DNA from: Planctomycetota bacterium
GTDB lineage: Bacteria > Planctomycetota > PUPC01 > DSUN01
Assembly: GCA_035384565.1 (NCBI GenBank)
Contig: DAOOIT010000003.1
Coordinates: 150,485 to 214,484, forward strand
Direction: 5' to 3'
DNA: 64,000 nucleotides
Part shown: in pieces, positions 8,523 to 16,493 of the stretch
Position numbering within the stretch: the first letter of the stretch is position 1
How the letters are laid out: each line of letters opens with the position of its first letter
Program-made: the position numbers and the translations under genes
The notes under the pieces: generated by a model
Databases searched by the model: none
What the model saw: only the letters and a program-made list of their open reading frames with translations
What the model was told of the DNA's origin: nothing

Positions 8523-8551
8523 TTGCCGTGTGGCCCCAACTTGGGTAACAT
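8523..8551 (+). promoter_or_regulatory. Sigma-70-like promoter for uxaC
   Basis: TTGCCG (8523-8528) and TAACAT (8546-8551) are separated by 17 bp and lie about 40 bp before the uxaC start. The arms CGGCAAGC (8498-8505) and GCTTGCCG (8521-8528) form a perfect inverted repeat over the two divergent -35 boxes, a likely operator position. Confidence 0.6.
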
Positions 8552-8591
8552 CATGGCAATATTCGCGCCAAGAGCGATAGGAGGCAAGACG

Positions 8592-10019
8592 ATGGCAGAC
8601 GCGCTCATCACTGAGAACTTCATGCTCGAGAGCCAGGCCGCGGTTCGGTTGTTCCACGAGCACGCCCGGGACCTGCCGATCATTGATTACCACTGCCACC
8701 TCCCCCCCGCCCAGGTGGCCGAAGACCACCGCTTCCGCAGCATGACGGAGATATGGCTGGGCGGCGACCACTACAAGTGGCGGCTCCTCCGCACGGCCGG
8801 CGTGCCCGAACGCCTCATCACGGGCGATGCCTCCGACTGGGAGAAGTTCGCCGCCTGGGCTGCCACGATGCCCAAGCTCCTCCGCAACCCCATCTACCAC
8901 TGGTCGCACATGGAACTCAAGCGCCCCTTCGGCATCAGCGACCGGTTGCTCAACGCCGACACCGCGCAGGGCATCTGGGACGAGTGCAACGCGCTCCTCG
9001 CCCAGCCCACCTTCTCGGCCCGCGGCATCATGCGGCAGATGAACGTCGCGCTCGTCTGCACCACCGACGACCCGGCCGACTCTCTGGAGCATCACCAGAA
9101 AGTGGCCGCCGACGCGAGCTTCCCCATCCAGATGCTCCCCGCCTGGCGGCCCGACAGGGCGATGGCGGTGGACAATCCCGCCGTCTTCCGCCCCTGGGTC
9201 GAGAAGCTGGCCGCCGCCGCGAACGTGCATATCAAAGACATCGCGACCTTCCGCGAGGCGCTCCGCAAGCGCCACGAGTTCTTCCACGCCAACGGCTGCC
9301 GCCTCTCGGACCACGGGATCGAGACCTTCTACGCCGAACCGTACGCGGAGTTCGACCTGCGCGGCATTTTCCTCCGTGCCCGCGCCGGAGCCGCCCTCGA
9401 ACCCGCCGAGGTCGCCCAGTTCAAGTCCGCCATGCTCTACGAGTTCGCCGTGATGGACTTCGAGCGCGGCTGGACCCAGCAGTTCCACCTCTGCGCGCTG
9501 CGGAACAACAACCGCCGGCTCTTCCAGGCCCTCGGCCCCGACGTAGGCGGCGACTCCATCGGCGAATGGCCCGTCGCCCAACCAATGTCGCGCTTCCTCG
9601 GGCGCCTGGACGAGGAGGGCAAGCTCGCCCGCACTATCGTTTACAGCCTCAACCCGACGCACAATGCGGTCCTCGCCACGATGATCGGCAATTTCCAGGA
9701 CGGCTCCGTGCCTGGCAAGCTCCAGGTGGGCAGCGCCTGGTGGTTCAACGACCAGGCCGACGGGATGCTCGAACACCTCGAGGCCATCTCGAACATGAGC
9801 CTCCTCAGCCCGTTCGTGGGCATGCTCACCGACAGCCGGTCGTTCCTCTCCTACACGCGGCACGAGTACTTCCGGCGCCTCCTGTGCAACCTGCTGGGCG
9901 GCGAGATCGAGCGGGGCCTGTTGCCGCGCGACTTCGGCCTCGTGGGCGGCCTGGTGCGCGACGTGTGCTTCGGCAACGCCTCCCGCTACTTCGGCTTCGC
10001 GGGCCTGCCGAAGGTCTGA
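8592..10019 (+). CDS. uxaC: Glucuronate isomerase
   Basis: UxaC interconverts D-glucuronate and D-fructuronate (or galacturonate and tagaturonate), the first step of hexuronate catabolism. The 475-residue product is collinear with the family (E. coli, 470). It has the metal-binding IIDYHCHLPP at about residue 30, ALVCTTDDPAD, LSDHGIETFY, LGPDVGGDSIGEW, WWFNDQADGM and the C-terminal MLTDSRSFLSYTRHEYFRR. The ATG at 8592 has AGGAGG seven bases upstream and was preferred over upstream in-frame starts. No uxuA, uxuB or kdg genes are visible; the HpcH/HpaI aldolase across the divergent promoter could act on a later keto-deoxy acid, which is inference. It is followed by the propeller gene 52 bp downstream. 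Confidence 0.93.
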   Translation: MADALITENFMLESQAAVRLFHEHARDLPIIDYHCHLPPAQVAEDHRFRSMTEIWLGGDHYKWRLLRTAGVPERLITGDASDWEKFAAWAATMPKLLRNPIYHWSHMELKRPFGISDRLLNADTAQGIWDECNALLAQPTFSARGIMRQMNVALVCTTDDPADSLEHHQKVAADASFPIQMLPAWRPDRAMAVDNPAVFRPWVEKLAAAANVHIKDIATFREALRKRHEFFHANGCRLSDHGIETFYAEPYAEFDLRGIFLRARAGAALEPAEVAQFKSAMLYEFAVMDFERGWTQQFHLCALRNNNRRLFQALGPDVGGDSIGEWPVAQPMSRFLGRLDEEGKLARTIVYSLNPTHNAVLATMIGNFQDGSVPGKLQVGSAWWFNDQADGMLEHLEAISNMSLLSPFVGMLTDSRSFLSYTRHEYFRRLLCNLLGGEIERGLLPRDFGLVGGLVRDVCFGNASRYFGFAGLPKV

Positions 10020-10071
10020 GAGAACCGCGCGGAGCCCCCGCGCTGGCGCCGCGGCCCGATTGGAGGTCCAC

Positions 10072-11352
10072 ATGGCAGGTCGGGTCACATGCGTGTTGGT
10101 ACTGCTGACCACACTGGCGGCGGGAGAAGACTGGCCGCAGTTCCGCGGCCCCTCGGGCGACGGCATCAGCCGCTCGGCCAACCCGCCCCTCGAATGGAGC
10201 GAGACGAAGAACATCGCCTGGAAGACGGCCATCCCCGGCCGCGGCCGCTCGTCGCCCGTCGTCCTCGGCGACCGCGTCTGGCTCACGACGGCCATCGAGT
10301 CCAACGTGGTGCGCAAACGCATCGGCCCCGACGACATGCAGGCCGCCGATCACGTGGCCCTCGGCGCCGCGTGCCTCGACCGCACCACGGGCAGGCTCCT
10401 CTGGCACGTGACGACCTTCGACGTGGACAAGCCGCCGCCCGTTCACTGGCTCAACAGTTGGGCCACCCCCACGCCCGTGGCCGAGCCGGAACGGCTCTAC
10501 TGCGATTTCGGCTCGATGGGCACCGCCTGCCTCGATGCCGAGACCGGCAAGACCCTCTGGACGCAGCGCCTGCCCATAGACCACATGGTCGGCCCGGGCA
10601 GCTCGCCCATTCTCTGCCAGAACCTGCTGATCCTCGTGCGCGACGGGTGCGACCAGCAGTACGTCGCCGCGCTCGACAAGAAGACGGGCGAGACCGTGTG
10701 GAAGACGCCCCGCCCGCCCATCGAGGCGCGGCCCGACCTGCGAAAGGCGTTCTCCACGCCGCTGCTCATCGAGCGCGACGGCACGGCCCAGATGATCGCC
10801 GTCGGGGCGCGCTGGGCCGTCTGCTACGAGCCGGCGACGGGCAAGGAACTCTGGCGCGTGCGGCACGGCAACGGCTGGTCGCTGGCGCCGCGCCCCGTGG
10901 CCGATGCCGAACGCGTCTACATCTGCACCGGCGCCGTTGTCGCCCAACTCGCGGCTATTCGCCTCGGCGGCGAGGGCGACGTCACGCCGTCGCACATCGC
11001 CTGGCGGTCCTCGGAGATCCACTACCCGATCATGCCCTCGCCCATCCTGGTGGGCAAGGAACTCTACTGCGTGAACGACGAGGGGATCGTGCTGTGCCTG
11101 GATGCCGCCACGGGCCAAGTGGTGTGGCGCACGCGCCTGGGCGGCCCGGCCATGGCCTCGCCCGTCTTCGCCGCCGGCCGCCTGTACTTCTGGACCAGCA
11201 CGGGCAAGAGCGTGGTGCTCAAGGCCGGCCGCCAGCTCGAGCGGCTCGCCGAGAACGCGCTCGAAGGCACCCTCGTCGCCTCGCCCGCCATCGTCGGCGA
11301 CGCCATCTTCCTCCGCACCGATACCCACCTCTACCGCATCGAGAATCGTTGA
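10072..11352 (+). CDS. Secreted PQQ-like (quinoprotein-type) beta-propeller protein
   Basis: The 426-residue product has a short signal peptide (VTCVLVLLTTLAAG) ending before EDWPQFRGPSGDG, the standard opening of the PQQ-like propeller proteins that are numerous in Planctomycetota. The repeated blade motif of the type AxDxxTGxxxW appears as ACLDAETGKTLW, AALDKKTGETVWK, CYEPATGKELWR and LCLDAATGQVVWR. No haem c motif (CxxCH) or obvious catalytic residues are present, so it is more likely a binding or scaffold protein than a dehydrogenase. The ATG at 10072 is chosen because GGAGG stands 6 bp upstream and because it starts the signal peptide. Likely co-transcribed with uxaC. Confidence 0.8.
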   Translation: MAGRVTCVLVLLTTLAAGEDWPQFRGPSGDGISRSANPPLEWSETKNIAWKTAIPGRGRSSPVVLGDRVWLTTAIESNVVRKRIGPDDMQAADHVALGAACLDRTTGRLLWHVTTFDVDKPPPVHWLNSWATPTPVAEPERLYCDFGSMGTACLDAETGKTLWTQRLPIDHMVGPGSSPILCQNLLILVRDGCDQQYVAALDKKTGETVWKTPRPPIEARPDLRKAFSTPLLIERDGTAQMIAVGARWAVCYEPATGKELWRVRHGNGWSLAPRPVADAERVYICTGAVVAQLAAIRLGGEGDVTPSHIAWRSSEIHYPIMPSPILVGKELYCVNDEGIVLCLDAATGQVVWRTRLGGPAMASPVFAAGRLYFWTSTGKSVVLKAGRQLERLAENALEGTLVASPAIVGDAIFLRTDTHLYRIENR

Positions 11353-11357
11353 GGGCT

Positions 11358-11610
11358 GGGGGAATGGGGGGAGGGAACCTTTCTGGCAGAAAGGTTCCCT
11401 CCCCCAGCCCTATCCTCCAAAGACTCCTGAACTGGGCCGCGGACAGCCGATTCGCCCGCAAGGCAGGCGGCCGTCGCCCAGTTTCGGGCGAGCGCCAGGT
11501 TGTTAGCCTGCCTGCCCAATATCGCCAGCGAATCGGCTGTCCGCGGCCCAACTCAGGAGTTCTTGCGGAGGGGTCTGGGGAGGAGCTTCTTGCAGGAAGC
11601 TCCTCCCCAG
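11358..11610. terminator. Nested palindromic element between convergent genes; bidirectional terminator candidate
   Basis: This 253-bp gap between convergent genes is almost entirely self-complementary. The first hairpin is an 18-bp perfect stem (GGGGGAGGGAACCTTTCT, 11367-11384) with loop GGC. The last is a 15-bp perfect stem (CTGGGGAGGAGCTTC, 11575-11589, pairing with 11596-11610). Between them, arms at 11424-11455 and 11528-11559 are inverted copies (30 of 32 match), and inside those lie GGCAGGC/GCCTGCC and a TCGCCC/GGGCGA hairpin. No transposase or coding frame is visible. Confidence 0.8.
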
Positions 11611-11614
11611 TCTT

Positions 11615-14347
11615 CTACGGCCGGTCGGCGTCCTTGAGGGTGCGCTCGAGTTCCCGAATGTCGTCGTGCCCGACGGTGATGCGCTTGCGCAGGACCGTGA
11701 GGCCGGGCCGTTCGGCCAGGCGCTCGATCTGCGCCTCGGGCACTCGGGGGCAGCCCCGCAGGAACAGGCGGCGGAGTCGGGGCAGCTTCTCGAGGGGCCG
11801 CACGTCGGCCACGGCCGCGCAGTCGTCGAGATCGACCACCTCGAGGTCCTCGAGGGCGGCGAGGGGGCCCAAGTCGCTCACCTCCTTGCAGCCGGTGAGG
11901 TGAAGTACCTGGAGTCGTGCGAGTTTGGCCAGGGGAGCGAGGTCGGCAAGGGCCACGCAGCCCTGGAGGTTCAGAAACGTCAGCTCCGCGAGGCCGGCCA
12001 GGGGGCGGAGGTCGCGCACCGCGGGGCACTCGTCGAGCCAGAGGCTTTCGAGCCGCGCGAGGCCGGCGAGGGGGCGCAGGTCGGCGACCTTGGGGCAGCG
12101 CGAGAGGTCGAGCAGGCGCAGCTCGGCCAGGCCGGCCAGGGGCGCGAGATCCGCGATGCGCCCGCTGCCGCGGAGCGTGAGCGATTCGAGGCGGGTCAGG
12201 CCCGCCAGGGGCGTCAGGTCCTCCAGCTTGTCGGCGCCGCGCAAGTCCAGCTCCACGAGGCCGGTCAGAGGGGCCAGCGGCTGGAGATCGGTGATCTCCT
12301 TGAAGGCGTCGAGATGGAGCGCCGTGATGCGCTCGAGGGCCTGGAGGCCGTGGAGGCTCTTCGCCTGGGCGCAGCCCGTGAGGTCCACCCAGTAGAGGCG
12401 CCGGAGCGCGGCGAGGGGCGAGAGATCGGTGACGGCGAGGCCCCGCTCGGGATCGGCGAACCGCACTTGAGATGCCCGCGGGGCGTCTTCATCGGGGCCG
12501 GCCATCGGCTCCACGGTCTCGCCGCAGGCGAGATCGAGCGAGACCAGGCCCGTGAGGGCCGCCAGCGGCTTGAGGTCGGCCACTTCGCCGCACTCGGCGA
12601 GGTCGAGGTACTGGAGGCCCTTCAGGCCGGCCAGCGGGGCCAGATCGGCCACGGCCGCGCAGCCGCGCAGTTGCAGCGCGACCAGCGCGCCGAGGCCGGC
12701 CAGCGGCGCGAGGTCGGCGGCCCCGCATGCGGTAAGATCGAGATGGGTCAGACCCGCGAGGCCCGCCAGAGGCCCGAGGTTCTCGACGGCGCCGCAGCCG
12801 GCCAGGTCGAGCGAGCGGAGGCTCTTGAGGGCCGCCAGAGGGCGGAGGTCGCTCAGGGAGTCGCACGACGCCAGGCTCAGCGCCGTGAGAGCCGTGAGCT
12901 GGGCGAGGGGGGCGGGGTCGGGCAGCGTCTCCCAGCCGCCGAGCGCGAGCGAGCGGAGCCCCTGGAGCGCCGCCAGGGGCTCGAGGCTGGTGACCTTCTC
13001 GCAGTAGCCGAGCTCGAGCTCGGCCAGGCGTGGCAGGCGGCCGAGGGGTGCCAGATCGGGCACATTCGGGCACCCTTCGCCAATGACGAGCGACGCGAGG
13101 GCCTGGAGCTTCGCGAGCGGCTCGAGGGACTTGACGCGGTAGCCGCTGAACGCGAGCGACCTGAGGCTGCCGATGCCCGCGATGAGCTGGAGGTCGTCGT
13201 CGTTGACGGCGGGCAAGACGAGCGCCTCGATGGTGCGCAACGCTGCGACGGGACGGAGGTCGGCCACCCGCACCTCCTCCTCCGCATCGTCGTCAGGCAC
13301 GCACAGTTCGAGGCGGGCCAGTTGGGGCAGGCCGGCGAGACACCGGAGGTCCATCGCGCTCCAGGCCGCCAGGCGCAGGGTGAGCAGGCGGGAGAGTTTG
13401 GCCAGGGGCGTGAGGTCGCGGACCTTCGGGCAGCCGCGGAGGTCGAGCACCCGCAGGCCCGTGAGGTCCGCGAGGGGGCGGATGTCGGCCAGGCCCGAAT
13501 AGCCGCCGCTCACGCTGTCGAGGGTGAGCGCTTTCAGGCCCGTGAGGCGGGCGAGAGGCGCCAGATCGGCGATATGGGGGCAGTCGGAGAGCTCGAGCGC
13601 GGCGAGGCTCGTGAGGGCGGCCAGGGGCGCGAGGCCCTCGATGCCCTCACACGCACGCAGGCGCAGGCTGGCGAGCCCACGCAGCGAGGAGAGCGGGCGG
13701 AGGTCGGCGACGTCGGTCCAGGCGAGACTCAGCGTGGCGAGGCCCTTCATGCGCCCGACGGGTTCGAGGTCGCACAGGCTCAAGCAGTCGCGCACGTCGA
13801 GCGAACGCAGGCCTGGCAGGATGGCAAGCGGGGCGAGGTCGCGCACGTGGGCGTTGGCGAGGCACAGGGCCGTCACGCCACGGAGCGCGGCGATGCGCGG
13901 CAGGTCGGCTTGGGCGGCGTTGAAGACGACGAGGGCGATTTCGCGCCCCTCGGGCAGCGGTGGCAGCGCGGCCAGGCTCCTCGCGGCGCAGATGATTGCG
14001 ACCGAGCCTTGGCCCTCAGCGAGGGCCTGTTTGAGGGCCTCGTCGCCGCCGAGGCCGTCCGCGCGGATGGCAGCGACGCGGGGCGGGGCGCCGTCCTCGC
14101 TCACGACGAGGCGTGGGCCCTGAACCTCGAAGCGCAACGCGCGCCCCTGCACGTAGGGGCAGAGCATCGCGGGCCACGACGAGCCCTCCACCCAGTCGCC
14201 GGGCACGAGGGTTTCGATGGTCTTGTGCCCCTCGGCGCCGTAGACGGTCACCTCGACGGGCTCGGGAGCCGCGGCGAGGGCGGAGGCGCCGAGCAGCAGA
14301 CACGTGATACGGGATGCGTGATGCGTGAGAAGCCGGAAAAGAAGCAT
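11615..14347 (-). CDS. Secreted leucine-rich-repeat protein, 910 aa
   Basis: After a signal peptide (residues 1-27, ending GASALAAAPEP) and a globular region of about 100 residues, the rest is a run of some thirty leucine-rich repeats of about 22-23 residues with the pattern LxxLxxLxLxxCxxVxDLxPLAxL. This is the internalin-like/bacterial LRR type, expected to form a long curved binding surface outside the cytoplasm. Repeat-to-repeat similarity is high, suggesting recent expansion. The coding start follows the AOR stop by 8 bp, so the two are probably translationally coupled. Odd feature: signal-peptide residues 8-15 (THHASRIT) are encoded by a heptad repeat at 14300-14329. The ligand is unknown. 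Confidence 0.85.
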   Translation of the reverse strand: MLLFRLLTHHASRITCLLLGASALAAAPEPVEVTVYGAEGHKTIETLVPGDWVEGSSWPAMLCPYVQGRALRFEVQGPRLVVSEDGAPPRVAAIRADGLGGDEALKQALAEGQGSVAIICAARSLAALPPLPEGREIALVVFNAAQADLPRIAALRGVTALCLANAHVRDLAPLAILPGLRSLDVRDCLSLCDLEPVGRMKGLATLSLAWTDVADLRPLSSLRGLASLRLRACEGIEGLAPLAALTSLAALELSDCPHIADLAPLARLTGLKALTLDSVSGGYSGLADIRPLADLTGLRVLDLRGCPKVRDLTPLAKLSRLLTLRLAAWSAMDLRCLAGLPQLARLELCVPDDDAEEEVRVADLRPVAALRTIEALVLPAVNDDDLQLIAGIGSLRSLAFSGYRVKSLEPLAKLQALASLVIGEGCPNVPDLAPLGRLPRLAELELGYCEKVTSLEPLAALQGLRSLALGGWETLPDPAPLAQLTALTALSLASCDSLSDLRPLAALKSLRSLDLAGCGAVENLGPLAGLAGLTHLDLTACGAADLAPLAGLGALVALQLRGCAAVADLAPLAGLKGLQYLDLAECGEVADLKPLAALTGLVSLDLACGETVEPMAGPDEDAPRASQVRFADPERGLAVTDLSPLAALRRLYWVDLTGCAQAKSLHGLQALERITALHLDAFKEITDLQPLAPLTGLVELDLRGADKLEDLTPLAGLTRLESLTLRGSGRIADLAPLAGLAELRLLDLSRCPKVADLRPLAGLARLESLWLDECPAVRDLRPLAGLAELTFLNLQGCVALADLAPLAKLARLQVLHLTGCKEVSDLGPLAALEDLEVVDLDDCAAVADVRPLEKLPRLRRLFLRGCPRVPEAQIERLAERPGLTVLRKRITVGHDDIRELERTLKDADRP
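14300..14329. repeat. Heptad repeat, single arm, inside the LRR signal-peptide coding region
   Basis: Four consecutive 7-bp units (ACACGTG, ATACGGG, ATGCGTG, ATGCGTG) lie within the first 20 codons of the LRR gene. On the minus strand they read as TCACGCAT-type units and give the peptide THHASRIT. The same unit type recurs at 58657-58747. No matching inverted arm is visible nearby. Confidence 0.75.
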
Positions 14348-14355
14348 GGGCGGGG

Positions 14356-16284
14356 CTACCTCAGGGGTTCGAGATCGGCGGCAACATCGTCGAGGCCGAG
14401 GCGGCGCAGCGTGTCGCGCGTGGGGAAGCCGCGCTCGTCCCAGCCACGCAGGGTGTAGTACTCGGGGAGGAGGCGGGCCATGTCGGGCAGGCTGCCGGCG
14501 GCGCCGCCCGTCTGGCGATCCAGGCTCGTGAAGCGACCGGGCAGGCGGTCATCCGTGCCGCGAATGCCGCAGCGGAGGTTGTAGGCGCGCTTGAGGTTGA
14601 ACAGGCGCTCGCCTGCCGCCATCAGGTCGTCGGCCGATACGACCCAGCCTGTGGCCAGCGAAAGCCATTCGGCCAGCCTGCTCGGCCCCGTGCCGTTGCG
14701 GGAGACGAACTTGCACATGCCCAGGGCGTCGTAGGCGGCCATCAGGTTCTGCATGAGCGCGGCGTGACGGGCGGCGCCGTCGTGCTCGTGGGGCTCGACG
14801 CTGCCGCGCTCGATGCCGAAGTCGGGCATCGGCCCGCCGAATCCCTGCATGTAGCTGAAGCTCTCCATGTGGCAGGCCCCGCGGCTGCCCGTCGCGTAGT
14901 CGGCCGCCATCGAGATGAACGCGCGCGGGTCGTGATAGGGGAACTCGAGCCCCTTGGTCTGGATGGCGAAGGCGGCCGTCTCGGGGCCGAGGGCCTCGGC
15001 CGCGCGGCGCACCCCCTCGCCGAGCAGGCGGCCCAGCCCCTCGCGGCGGGCGATCTGGTGGACGAGCGCCAGAATGGCGGCGCCGTTGCCCCAGGCCGGC
15101 GCGTGGCAGGAGGACGCCGCAGCGGACTCGTCGGGCCGGTACGACTGGTCCGACTGGCGGCGCGAGAGTTCGGCCCGCGTGGGCAGCAGCCCGCGCTCGG
15201 CAGCCTCGAAGGCGAACGCAATCGCGCCCGAGGTCGAGATCGTGTCGAGGCCGTAGCGATTGCACAGCTCATTCGCCGCGGCGATGGTGTCGGGGTCGTC
15301 GTTGAGGCACAGCGGCCCGAAGCCGGCCACGGTTTCGTACTCGGGTGCGTGGCCTTCGAGGCCGGCGAACGGCCCGTCGGGGATGCGGATGCGCTTGCCG
15401 CAGCGGATCGGGCAGGCGAAGCAGGCGTAGTGGCCCCTGAGGGTGCGGGCGAAGGTCGTTTGCGGCGCGATCCTCCTCGCCCCCTCCTCCCACGAGCCGA
15501 GCTGCCAGTTCTTGATGGGCAGGTCGCCGGCCACCTCGACCACGGGCACGCCGCCCGCGGTGCCGAACTCGCGGAGACGCCCCGCGTCGTCGCGGGCCTT
15601 GGGATTCTCTGCCCGCATTGCGGCCCGAAGCCCATCGGGCCTTGCCACAGCAATGCTGCCCGTGCCGCGCGCCACGATGGCCTTGAGGCGCTTCGCGCCC
15701 ATCACGGCGCCCATGCCCGTGCGACCGGCGGCCCGGGCGTCGCGCCCGCCGAACATCACGCAGGCGAATCGCACGAGGGCCTCGCCCGCTGGCCCAATGG
15801 CGCCCACTTGAGCCTTCGGGTCGGTCTCGGCGCGGAGCATCTCCGCCGTCTCGAACGTATCCTTGCCCCACACGTGTGTCGCCGGCCGCAGCTCCGCCTG
15901 GCCGTCGCGGAGCCACAGGTAGACCGGCTCTTGCGCCTGGCCGCGGAAGAGGATGCCGCCGAGGCCCGCTCGGGCCAGCTCGGCCCCGAAGAACCCGCCC
16001 GCCCTCGATTCGCCCCAAATCCCCGTTAGCGGCGAGCGGGCGCACAGGCACACCTTATTGCAGCACAGGACGGGCGTGCCCGTCAGCAGCCCGTTCATCA
16101 CCACCAGCGGGGACCCGGGAGCAAGCGGGTCAATCGCGGGGTCCAGCTCATCGTAGAGCAGCCTTGCCGCCAGGCCGCTGCCGCCGAGATAGCGGCGCAG
16201 GATCTCCTCCGGCACCTCGCGCGGCGCGATGGCGCCTGTGCTCAGGTCAATCTCAAGCAATTCCCCGTGGCGAGTGGGCGGCAC
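14356..16284 (-). CDS. Aldehyde:ferredoxin oxidoreductase (tungsten-type) family enzyme
   Basis: Members oxidise aldehydes to carboxylic acids with ferredoxin, using a bis-pterin tungsten or molybdenum centre and one [4Fe-4S] cluster in the cytoplasm. With the GTG at 16284 (GGAGAG just upstream) the product has 642 residues. The cluster ligands are C288, C291 and C295 (CFACPIRC) and C524 (LGMCKFV), the classical arrangement. It opens with GELLEIDLSTGAIAPREV, followed by YLGGSGLAARLLYDE, typical of the AOR N-terminal domain. No ferredoxin, MoaD-like or cofactor gene lies beside it. It stands between a PIN-domain gene (32 bp upstream) and a secreted LRR gene (8 bp downstream), an odd grouping. 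Specificity within the family is unknown. Confidence 0.87.
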   Translation of the reverse strand: MPPTRHGELLEIDLSTGAIAPREVPEEILRRYLGGSGLAARLLYDELDPAIDPLAPGSPLVVMNGLLTGTPVLCCNKVCLCARSPLTGIWGESRAGGFFGAELARAGLGGILFRGQAQEPVYLWLRDGQAELRPATHVWGKDTFETAEMLRAETDPKAQVGAIGPAGEALVRFACVMFGGRDARAAGRTGMGAVMGAKRLKAIVARGTGSIAVARPDGLRAAMRAENPKARDDAGRLREFGTAGGVPVVEVAGDLPIKNWQLGSWEEGARRIAPQTTFARTLRGHYACFACPIRCGKRIRIPDGPFAGLEGHAPEYETVAGFGPLCLNDDPDTIAAANELCNRYGLDTISTSGAIAFAFEAAERGLLPTRAELSRRQSDQSYRPDESAAASSCHAPAWGNGAAILALVHQIARREGLGRLLGEGVRRAAEALGPETAAFAIQTKGLEFPYHDPRAFISMAADYATGSRGACHMESFSYMQGFGGPMPDFGIERGSVEPHEHDGAARHAALMQNLMAAYDALGMCKFVSRNGTGPSRLAEWLSLATGWVVSADDLMAAGERLFNLKRAYNLRCGIRGTDDRLPGRFTSLDRQTGGAAGSLPDMARLLPEYYTLRGWDERGFPTRDTLRRLGLDDVAADLEPLR

Positions 16285-16316
16285 CCGTCTCTCCGTGCCT
16301 CTGCCTTTGGGCTGTC

Positions 16317-16493
16317 CTACTTGGCCTCGACAGCCCGCCTCTTGCGGCGCAGGGGCTTGGGTAGAAGGCGACCCTTGCGCCTCGTCTGTGCGGCCATGAG
16401 TCGGTCGAACAGCTTGTCGAAGTCGCCCCGGCACTCTGCCAGCATCTGCCGCCTGATCTGGTGGACCTCTTCCACTATGGGGTCTCGGGCCAT
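16317..16493 (-). CDS. Internal in-frame start: free antitoxin-like peptide, 58 aa
   Basis: An ATG at 16493 within the PIN gene is preceded by AGGAGG (16505-16500) with a 6-nt spacer AACCCC, the best Shine-Dalgarno in this operon. Initiation there would give a free 58-residue product starting MARDPIVEEV, matching the size of stand-alone antitoxin-like proteins. The C-terminus is basic (RRKGRLLPKPLRRKRR). Confidence 0.45.
   Translation of the reverse strand: MARDPIVEEVHQIRRQMLAECRGDFDKLFDRLMAAQTRRKGRLLPKPLRRKRRAVEAK

Noticed and set aside
8523..8591. Upstream in-frame starts for uxaC
   Set aside because: They would place the promoter boxes inside the coding region, and AGGAGG with good spacing precedes the ATG at 8592.
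11358..11610. Insertion sequence remnant
   Set aside because: Despite long inverted arms there is no transposase fragment and no clear target duplication; kept as a palindromic element.
12000..14300. Long plus-strand open frame opposite the LRR gene
   Set aside because: It is the antisense shadow of a repetitive GC-rich gene; the minus strand has the signal peptide and regular leucine repeats.
16284..16434. Longer N-terminus for the AOR gene
   Set aside because: It would overlap the end of the PIN gene and give a basic, non-homologous leader; AOR similarity starts right after the GTG at 16284.
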